Assembly: GCA_021323155.1 (NCBI GenBank)
Contig: JAJTCI010000006.1
Location: forward strand, 1 to 21,623
Source: Chitinophagaceae bacterium
GTDB lineage: Bacteria; Bacteroidota; Bacteroidia; Chitinophagales; Chitinophagaceae
DNA length: 21,623 nucleotides
Reading direction: 5' to 3'
Position numbers and translations under genes: made by a program. Every line of letters begins with the position of its first letter. Position 1 is the first letter of the stretch. The notes below the pieces were generated by a model. That model was not told the DNA's origin, did no database searches, and worked only from the letters and a program-made list of their open reading frames with translations. This document shows positions 14,668 through 20,342 of the stretch, piece after piece.

Positions 14668-15564
14668 ATGAGTTGGGTAAAAGATTATCTCTCCTTTACG
14701 GAGAAAGAACGCAACGCGTTGCTCGTACTGATCGTCATTATCGCCGCGTTTATTTTCCTGCCAGAGTTCTATTCCCCCGTGAGAAAAGTAGCTGCCGATC
14801 CGCATTTACAGCAGGCGATCAGCGAAATGAGGACCGCGCGTAAAAACAACGTGGATGATGAATGGCAAACAACCGGTGATGAGGCCCGTCAAAGCAAAGA
14901 AGTCAAGCTGTTCACCTTTGATCCCAACTCCCTGGATGAAGCAGGGTTTGTTTCCCTTGGGTTGCCCGAGAGAACAGCCAGGACCATTATTAATTACCGC
15001 AACAAAGGCGGCCGATTCCGCAAGCCGGAAGACCTGCGAAAAATATATAGCCTCAAAAAAGAGGATGCCGACCGGATCGTACCCTATGCACGTATCGCGG
15101 AACAGTACGCCAACCAATACCCAAAGAGCAGCTACTCACCCCGGGAGCGCTATAACAATGTCCCGTCCGTGATCGACATCAATGAGGCTACCATCGAGGA
15201 GTGGAAAGCACTGCCTGGCATCGGCGATGTGCTCAGCGCACGCATCGCCCGCTACCGTGAAAGCATCGGCGGTTTTTCCTCCATTCAACAGGTGGCCAAA
15301 ACCTATGGACTGCGGGATTCAACCTTTCGCCTCATCCTGCCTTACCTGCGCCTGCGCGAGCCGGCCGTGAACAAGGTAGACATCAATACAGCCTTTGAAA
15401 AAGAGTTACAGGAATGCGCAGGAATAACGCCGGATGTTGCCAAAGCCATCGTGATCTACCGGAAGCAACATGGTAACTTCCAATCGGTTGAAGACCTGAG
15501 AAAGATCGTGTTCATCACGGCGGAGATGTTCTCCCGGATCGCGCCCTGCGTGGTGGTGAAATGA
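14668..15564 (+). CDS. Membrane-anchored helix-hairpin-helix (ComEA-like) DNA-binding protein
   Basis: Predicted 298-residue protein with one N-terminal membrane helix (about residues 17-33, ALLVLIVIIAAFIFLPEF) after a short cytosolic stub, so the rest should face the periplasm. Three ComEA-type helix-hairpin-helix units follow. The first is at about 80-143 (FDPNSLDEAGFVSLGLPERTA). The second is at about 171-230 (IDINEATIEEWKALPGIGD). The third is at about 236-298 (VDINTAFEKELQECAGITPD). Such repeats bind DNA without sequence preference; ComEA takes up DNA in competent bacteria. Three repeats exceed the one or two of classical ComEA. No other competence gene is in the window, so DNA uptake is only a guess. 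It starts 11 bases after the metallo-hydrolase stop. Confidence 0.85.
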   Translation: MSWVKDYLSFTEKERNALLVLIVIIAAFIFLPEFYSPVRKVAADPHLQQAISEMRTARKNNVDDEWQTTGDEARQSKEVKLFTFDPNSLDEAGFVSLGLPERTARTIINYRNKGGRFRKPEDLRKIYSLKKEDADRIVPYARIAEQYANQYPKSSYSPRERYNNVPSVIDINEATIEEWKALPGIGDVLSARIARYRESIGGFSSIQQVAKTYGLRDSTFRLILPYLRLREPAVNKVDINTAFEKELQECAGITPDVAKAIVIYRKQHGNFQSVEDLRKIVFITAEMFSRIAPCVVVK

Positions 15565-15599
15565 CCCAAAAAAAATATGGTCGCATATACGGCAAGCCC

Positions 15600-15607
15600 T
15601 ACATTTG
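15600..15607 (+). promoter_or_regulatory. Candidate -7 element of the acyl-CoA dehydrogenase gene
   Basis: TACATTTG is an exact TAnnTTTG match 24 bases before the ATG, in the 67-base gap after the helix-hairpin-helix gene. No clear -33 partner. Confidence 0.45.
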
Positions 15608-15631
15608 CCAAACTAACAACTGTTCGCTTTT

Positions 15632-16771
15632 ATGAACTTCCAATCTTCAGAACTCACCCAACAGGTAACCCAGACAGCCCGTGATTTCGCGCAGCAGCAC
15701 ATCAAACCACATGTGATGACCTGGGATGAAAGCCAGGAATTCCCCGTCCAGGTGTTTAAAGAACTCGGTAAACTGGGATTGATGGGCATGCTGGTGCCGG
15801 AAGAATACGGTGGTTCCGGCCTTTCGTATTTTGAATACAATGCCGCTATCCAGGAAATATCCAAAGTATGCGGTTCGATTGGGCTGAGCGTGGCGGCACA
15901 CAATTCACTTTGCACTGGTCATATCCTGAACTTTGGTAACGAAGCGCAGAAGAATAAATACCTACCTAAGCTAGCCTCGGCGGAATTCATTGGCGCCTGG
16001 GGTTTGACTGAGCCCAATACGGGCAGCGATGCCGGTAACATGAAGACCACTGCAGTGAAGGAAGGTGATGAGTGGGTACTGAACGGTACCAAGAGCTGGA
16101 TCACACATGGTAAGAGTGGTGACGTAGCGGTAGTGATCGCGCGCACCGGCGAACCCCGGACAAGTGGCAACTCAACTGCCTTTATCGTGGAAAGAGGAAC
16201 AAAAGGTTTCTCTGCCGGCAAAAAAGAAAACAAACTCGGTATGCGCGCGAGCGAAACCACCGAGATGATCTTTGATAACTGTAGGATAAGCGATAGCCAA
16301 CGTCTCGGTGAAGTGGGCGACGGTTTCCGCCAAGCCTTGAAAGTGCTGGATGGTGGAAGGATATCGATCGCCGCCCTTGCTGCAGGCATCGCTAAAGGAG
16401 CTTACGAAGCTTCGTTACAATACTCTAAAGAACGCCACCAGTTCGATCAACCTATCTCGAACTTCCAGGCCATCAGTTTCAAACTGGCCGATATGGCTAC
16501 CGAGATCATGGCGTCTGACCTCCTCATCTGGCAGGCCTGTGACCTCAAGAACAAAGGCATGAAGATGACCAAGGAATCAGCGATGGCGAAATACTATGCT
16601 TCGGAAGTGGCGGTAAAAGTGGCCAACGACGCGGTGCAGATCTTCGGTGGGTATGGTTATACAAAAGACTTCCCGGTAGAAAAGCATTACCGCGACGCGA
16701 AACTGTGCACCATTGGTGAAGGAACCTCGGAAATACAAAAACTGGTGATCGCGAGGGATGTGCTGCAATAG
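15632..16771 (+). CDS. Acyl-CoA dehydrogenase (short/medium/branched-chain type)
   Basis: FAD-dependent cytosolic enzyme that oxidises acyl-CoA to the trans-2-enoyl-CoA in fatty-acid or branched-chain amino-acid breakdown. The 379 residues are the family norm. Motifs are the flavin and substrate signature WGLTEPNTGSDAG (123-135), the FDQPISNFQAISFKLADM stretch typical of soluble dehydrogenases, QIFGGYGYTKDFPVEKHYRDAK, and the catalytic base Glu363 in GEGTSEIQ. Presence of Glu at this C-terminal place argues for the short/medium-chain group, not the isovaleryl group, whose base lies earlier. Exact chain length cannot be assigned. It is followed one base later by the heptamer repeat array. Confidence 0.92.
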   Translation: MNFQSSELTQQVTQTARDFAQQHIKPHVMTWDESQEFPVQVFKELGKLGLMGMLVPEEYGGSGLSYFEYNAAIQEISKVCGSIGLSVAAHNSLCTGHILNFGNEAQKNKYLPKLASAEFIGAWGLTEPNTGSDAGNMKTTAVKEGDEWVLNGTKSWITHGKSGDVAVVIARTGEPRTSGNSTAFIVERGTKGFSAGKKENKLGMRASETTEMIFDNCRISDSQRLGEVGDGFRQALKVLDGGRISIAALAAGIAKGAYEASLQYSKERHQFDQPISNFQAISFKLADMATEIMASDLLIWQACDLKNKGMKMTKESAMAKYYASEVAVKVANDAVQIFGGYGYTKDFPVEKHYRDAKLCTIGEGTSEIQKLVIARDVLQ

Positions 16772-16855
16772 CAGGTTACAGGTTACAGGTTACAAGTTAC
16801 AGGTTACAGGTTACAGGTTACAAGTTGCAGGTTACAGGTTGCAGGTTACAGGTTG
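16772..16855. repeat. Twelve-copy tandem heptamer CAGGTTA array
   Basis: Twelve uninterrupted 7-bp units fill exactly 84 bases starting at the base after the acyl-CoA dehydrogenase stop codon. Units are CAGGTTA with variants CAAGTTA, CAAGTTG and CAGGTTG; changes fall only at unit positions 3 and 7. The plus strand reads open with a QVTGYRL periodicity, which can create false repetitive protein calls. Two more copies lie at 7011-7024. Confidence 0.95.
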
Positions 16856-16919
16856 CATATTCCAGGAAAAGAATGGTTTCAGGCAAAGGCAAAGGGCAAA
16901 GTTGTGAACTTCGCATCCC

Positions 16920-16942
16920 AGGACCTTTGCGTGAAAGGTCCT
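16920..16942. other. Perfect 9-bp stem hairpin at the end of the 51-codon gene
   Basis: AGGACCTTT (16920-16928) and AAAGGTCCT (16934-16942) are perfect reverse complements with a 5-base loop. It overlaps the stop codon of the minus-strand gene at 16941-17096. No T run follows on either strand, so it is terminator-like but not a standard terminator. Confidence 0.55.
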
Positions 16943-17096
16943 AGTTATTCTCCCCCGTCATAAACAACTGGTCAACTGCGCCGGCCATCATGGGAAATTT
17001 CTCTTTTACAAAATTGGCGATGGCTTCTATCGATTTTTTTGCCTGCTCAGGTGTAACCCCGGCTTCCGTGGTAACACGGTCTATCAGTTCCTGCAT
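16941..17096 (-). CDS. Small 51-residue helical protein, hypothetical
   Basis: A short minus-strand gene of 51 residues, MQELIDRVTTEAGVTPEQAK followed by KSIEAIANFVKEKFPMMAGA and ending MTGENN. The heptad-like helix pattern and the phrase of the type GVTPEQAKKSIEAIANFVKEKFP resemble the small soluble helical proteins of DUF2267/DUF937/DUF2780 type. That assignment is by resemblance only. Support for being real: normal codon use and amino-acid composition, an exact TAnnTTTG element 40 bases upstream, and a hairpin at its end. No membrane helix or signal peptide is seen. It is alone in the gap between the acyl-CoA dehydrogenase and clpX. Function is unknown. Confidence 0.68.
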   Translation of the reverse strand: MQELIDRVTTEAGVTPEQAKKSIEAIANFVKEKFPMMAGAVDQLFMTGENN

Positions 17097-17135
17097 AAAA
17101 TGTTTTTGTTAGTGACAATTCTTTTTCGACCGTCA

Positions 17136-17143
17136 CAAAAATA
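17136..17143 (-). promoter_or_regulatory. Candidate -7 element of the 51-codon gene
   Basis: The minus strand reads TATTTTTG, an exact TAnnTTTG match, 40 bases before the ATG at 17096. No clear -33 partner. Confidence 0.45.
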
Positions 17144-17190
17144 CCGATCGGGTTTTTTAAATGCACCTGGAAACTTGCGCTTGTTTAGGG

Positions 17191-17206
17191 GCATGGAGCG
17201 CCATGC
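17191..17206. other. 6-bp hairpin in the gap before clpX
   Basis: GCATGG (17191-17196) and CCATGC (17201-17206) pair around AGCG. In the 356-base gene-free stretch 17097-17452, the only items I see are this hairpin, the -7 element, the 11-bp repeats and the clpX terminator. Confidence 0.4.
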
Positions 17207-17249
17207 AGAAACGAAGAATGACAGCCCCAAAGCCCTACCGGTACCCTTC

Positions 17250-17304
17250 AGGGAGTCTTCAGGGAGTCACTAGGGAGTCGGTAGGGAGTCGGTAGGGAGT
17301 CGCT
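17250..17304. repeat. Five-copy tandem 11-bp repeat (AGGGAGTCGGT)
   Basis: Five contiguous 11-bp units begin AGGGAGTC and differ only in the last three bases (TTC, ACT, GGT, GGT, GCT). CCCTACC just upstream (17233-17239) is complementary to GGTAGGG in the repeats (17280-17286 and 17291-17297), so alternative hairpins are possible. Confidence 0.92.
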
Positions 17305-17405
17305 CTCAATTTGGGAAAGGTTTTTAAGTCGCAAAGGCCCCTAGAGAAGGTCGATAACGACAAATATCACGCATCATGGAGGCCAGGAGCCCGGCATCCG
17401 GGCAT

Positions 17406-17432
17406 AAAAAAAGCGACCGGGTAACCGGTCGC
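17406..17432 (-). terminator. Terminator of clpX
   Basis: On the minus strand a perfect 8-bp stem (GCGACCGG / CCGGTCGC) with a 4-base loop is followed by seven T. It lies 21 bases after the clpX stop. A second short hairpin (17389-17403, GCCCGG / CCGGGC) lies just beyond. Confidence 0.92.
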
Positions 17433-17452
17433 CATCCAATATTCGATTGTTG

Positions 17453-18685
17453 TTATGCTACTTTGAGATGGCTCAGCTTGCTCTTTCCGAACATACGCTG
17501 CGCGTATTCCATCGTGATCTGCAGGCTTTTCTGCCCCGTTCCCGGCAGTTCAAACATCGCATCGGTAAGAATGCTCTCGCAGATGCTTCTCAATCCCCGC
17601 GCACCCAGTTTATACTCCAGCGCTTTCGATACCATGAAGTCCAGGACCTCGGGATCAATGGTAAGCTGGATGCCCTCCAACTCGAACAAACGCGTGTATT
17701 GCTTCATTAGGGAGTTCTTAGGCTCGGTGAGGATGCTGCGCAATGTTTCGGTATCAAGCGGGTTCAGGTGGGTTACCACCGGCAAACGACCCAGTAATTC
17801 CGGTATCAAACCAAAACTCTTCAGGTCCTGCGCATTAATGAACTCCAGAATGTGTTTGCGTTGTGCTTCCTGTCTTTCCTGGTTCGTAAACCCGATCGCG
17901 TTGGTGTTGATCCTGCGGCTGATGATCTTGTCCACGCCGTCGAACGCGCCACCGCAGATGAACAGGATGTTCCTTGTGTCGATCTTGATCATTTTCTGCT
18001 CAGGATGCTTTCTTCCTCCCTGTGGTGGAACCAGTACCTCTGTGCCTTCGAGCATTTTCAGCAATCCCTGCTGCACGCCTTCACCACTTACATCTCGGGT
18101 GATGGAAGGGTTATCGCCTTTCCGCGCGATCTTATCGATCTCGTCAATGTAAACGATACCTCTTTCGGCGGCGGACACATCATAATTGCAGTTCTGGAGC
18201 AAACGGGTGAGCATGCTCTCCACGTCTTCTCCTACGTATCCTGCTTCAGTGAAAACCGTCGCATCCACGATAGCGAATGGCACATTCAGCAAACGCGCGA
18301 TGGTCTTTGCGAGGAGTGTTTTACCTGTACCAGTCTCGCCCACCATGATGATGTTGCTCTTTTCGATCTCGATCTCGTCAGGTTGCGCTTTATGCGTGAT
18401 CCGCTTGTAGTGATTGTATACCGCTACTGAAAGCACCTTCTTGGCGTCTTCCTGGCCGATCACGTATTCATCAAGAAAGTTCTTTAGCTCAATGGGTTTC
18501 CGGATGGTGAACTTGAACTGGCTGGATGTGGTCTCGTGCTTCACCTGCAGCTCCTGCGCGATGATCTCCTGCGCATGCTCTACACAGTTCTCACAGATAT
18601 GACCCTCCTGGCCGGCAATGAGGATCTTCACCTCATCGCGGCTTCTTCCGCAAAAAGAACAGTGTAAATGTGTTTGTTTCGCCAT
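17453..18685 (-). CDS. clpX: ClpX, ATP-dependent unfoldase of the Clp protease
   Basis: Hexameric AAA+ unfoldase that recognises, unfolds and threads substrates into ClpP. The 410 residues are full length. The N-terminal zinc-binding domain has Cys9, Cys12, Cys31 and Cys34 (CSFCGR, CENC). Then come Walker A GETGTGKT (116-123), pore-1 loop GYVG (149-152), Walker B IVYIDEID (177-184), the ClpP-docking loop IGF (264-266) and sensor-2 GARGLR (361-366). The IGF loop shows it can dock to ClpP. It lies 134 bases after clpP2 and has its own candidate promoter at 18744-18751 and terminator at 17406-17432, so it can be transcribed separately from the clpP pair. Confidence 0.97.
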   Translation of the reverse strand: MAKQTHLHCSFCGRSRDEVKILIAGQEGHICENCVEHAQEIIAQELQVKHETTSSQFKFTIRKPIELKNFLDEYVIGQEDAKKVLSVAVYNHYKRITHKAQPDEIEIEKSNIIMVGETGTGKTLLAKTIARLLNVPFAIVDATVFTEAGYVGEDVESMLTRLLQNCNYDVSAAERGIVYIDEIDKIARKGDNPSITRDVSGEGVQQGLLKMLEGTEVLVPPQGGRKHPEQKMIKIDTRNILFICGGAFDGVDKIISRRINTNAIGFTNQERQEAQRKHILEFINAQDLKSFGLIPELLGRLPVVTHLNPLDTETLRSILTEPKNSLMKQYTRLFELEGIQLTIDPEVLDFMVSKALEYKLGARGLRSICESILTDAMFELPGTGQKSLQITMEYAQRMFGKSKLSHLKVA

Positions 18686-18743
18686 TTTTTAATGGTTATC
18701 AGGGCTGTTCGTCAAAACAAGACCGTAAATGAGTAATGAGATA

Positions 18744-18751
18744 CAAAACTA
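18744..18751 (-). promoter_or_regulatory. Candidate -7 element of clpX
   Basis: The minus strand reads TAGTTTTG, an exact TAnnTTTG match, 59 bases before the clpX ATG in the gap after clpP2. No clear -33 partner. Confidence 0.45.
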
Positions 18752-18819
18752 ACAATCCGTTGCACCATTTGTCCTTAAATCAGGTTAAATAACGCTGATC
18801 CCCGCAGAAATATGCAAAA

Positions 18820-19461
18820 TCAGATCTTGTCCACGATACCGTCTACAATGCCGTAGTCTATCGCTTGTTCGGCATTCATCCAGTAATCCCGGTCGAAATC
18901 CTTTAATATCCGCTCGACCGACTTATTGCAATTCTCCGCTAATATCTTGGCTCCCAGTAGTTTAGTCTTCTCAATTTGCTCAGCCTGGATCTCTATATCC
19001 GCTGAAGTGGCCCTCAGGTATCCACCCAGGCTCGGCTGGTGGATCATCACTTCCCCATGCGGGTAAATGAAGCGGCGGCCTTTCTCACCAACACTCAACA
19101 AAATTGAGCCCATGCTCGCTGCCAGGCCCATACAGATGGTGGATACCGGGGACTGGATCAGTTTAATGGTATCATAGATCACCATACCGCTGGTGACAAC
19201 CCCGCCCGGGCTGTTGATATAGAATTTGATCTCCTCTCCTGGCTTGTCTGCGTCGAGCAACAACAGTTTCGTCACCACGTCTTTCGCGGAACGGTCTTCT
19301 ACAGCGCCCCATAGATAAACAGAACGGCTCTTCAGGAAGAGTTGCTCCATTTTTTTCAGGATATAGGGCGAATGTTCTTCCTTCGGTGCCTTGGCATCCT
19401 CTTCGGGTTCTTCTTCCGGTTCTTCTTCCTGTAAAAATGGATTCTTGTACAATAGATTCAT
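18820..19461 (-). CDS. clpP: ClpP protease subunit, second paralogue (acidic N-terminal extension)
   Basis: Serine protease subunit of the Clp chamber, 213 residues. The catalytic triad is intact: Ser116 in GLAASMGS, His141 in MIHQPS and Asp192 in DRDYWMNAEQA. The oxyanion-side glycine stretch INSPGGVVTSG is also present. Before the core there is a non-standard N-terminus containing EEEPEEEPEED (residues 12-22) and a lysine/proline segment. This replaces the short axial-loop sequence of typical ClpP. It lies 21 bases after clpP1, so the two are almost certainly co-transcribed. The pairing suggests mixed ClpP1-ClpP2 rings, as described in some other bacteria, but that is inference here. Confidence 0.95.
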   Translation of the reverse strand: MNLLYKNPFLQEEEPEEEPEEDAKAPKEEHSPYILKKMEQLFLKSRSVYLWGAVEDRSAKDVVTKLLLLDADKPGEEIKFYINSPGGVVTSGMVIYDTIKLIQSPVSTICMGLAASMGSILLSVGEKGRRFIYPHGEVMIHQPSLGGYLRATSADIEIQAEQIEKTKLLGAKILAENCNKSVERILKDFDRDYWMNAEQAIDYGIVDGIVDKI

Positions 19462-19482
19462 TGCAATGAAATTTTATCGGTC

Positions 19483-20181
19483 TTATAAAACTGATTTCTT
19501 TTCTTTCTTAGGATTAGTGAACAATACCTCGTCAACCAGCCCATATTCTTTACCAACTTCAGCACTCATCCAGAAATCCCTGTCGCAGTCCTGTGCCACC
19601 TGGTCCACCGGTTTGCCGGTGTGGTGGGCGATGATCTCGTAGAGTTCGTGCTTCACTTTCCTGATCTCCCGCGCGGTGATCTGGATATCGCTGGCCTGCC
19701 CCCCGATAGCACCGCTTGGCTGGTGCAGCATGATCCTGCTATGTTTTAAGGCTGTTCTCTTTTTTGCAGCTCCTGCACAAAGCAGGACCGCGCCCATACT
19801 GGCAGCCATCCCGGTACAAATGGTCGCCACGTCCGGGTTGATGAATTGCATCGTGTCGTAAATGCCAAGACCCGCATAAACACTTCCGCCCGGGCTGTTC
19901 AGGTACATCTGGATGTCTCTTGTGCGGTCAGTACTTTCCAGGAACAATAGCTGGGCTGTCACGATATTGGCCACGTAATCATTTACCGCTTCACCCATAA
20001 AGATGATACGATCCATCATCAGCCGGCTGAACACGTCCATGCTGGCTACATTCAGCGGCCTTTCTTCAATGATATAAGGAGTAAGATTGGTCACCTGGTG
20101 GCTCGTCACATTGTGAACCGTGGCACTGCTGATGCCCATGTGTTTTACCGCGTATTTTTCGAACTCTTTTCCAAAATGCAT
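19483..20181 (-). CDS. clpP: ClpP protease subunit, first paralogue
   Basis: Serine protease subunit of the Clp chamber, 232 residues from the ATG at 20181. The triad is Ser128 in GMAASMGA, His153 in MLHQPSGAIGGQASD and Asp202 in DRDFWMSAEVGKEYGLVDEV. The GGQASDI segment is the canonical handle-region sequence, so this copy is closer to ordinary ClpP than its neighbour. The 40 N-terminal residues before EERPLNVASMDVFSRL are longer than in most ClpPs and may be a propeptide. The frame is open 39 codons further up, but that part reads as non-coding and overlaps the expected promoter zone. It lies between tig, with a strong terminator in between, and clpP2. Confidence 0.95.
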   Translation of the reverse strand: MHFGKEFEKYAVKHMGISSATVHNVTSHQVTNLTPYIIEERPLNVASMDVFSRLMMDRIIFMGEAVNDYVANIVTAQLLFLESTDRTRDIQMYLNSPGGSVYAGLGIYDTMQFINPDVATICTGMAASMGAVLLCAGAAKKRTALKHSRIMLHQPSGAIGGQASDIQITAREIRKVKHELYEIIAHHTGKPVDQVAQDCDRDFWMSAEVGKEYGLVDEVLFTNPKKEKKSVL

Positions 20182-20298
20182 GTTGTGATTTTTTCGCGTT
20201 GAAGGTAAGAGATTTAGATATAAGACGAATTGATACTCAAATACTGTGCAAAGGACAGCGGCGGGACAAAAGGGCAGTAAAACCGGCATTAAATCCAC

Positions 20299-20324
20299 AA
20301 AAAAGCCCCGCTTGCGGCGGGGCT
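20299..20324 (-). terminator. Terminator of tig
   Basis: On the minus strand AGCCCCGC / GCGGGGCT forms an 8-bp stem including the terminal A-T pair. The loop is 5 bases, and a run of T (complement of the A run 20299-20304) follows. It begins 18 bases after the tig stop and separates it from clpP1. Confidence 0.9.
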
Positions 20325-20342
20325 GTATAGTAAGATCAAACC

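Noticed and set aside
14658..14843. Short frame starting 10 bases before the helix-hairpin-helix gene.
   Set aside because: Overlaps the membrane anchor of that gene in another frame and has no domain.
16772..16855. Heptamer array as a CRISPR or as coding repeat protein.
   Set aside because: No spacers, unit far too short, and the frame has no start codon; the open reading is a by-product of a stop-free 7-mer.
17852..18430. Plus-strand frame of 192 codons.
   Set aside because: Antisense to the AAA+ core of clpX.
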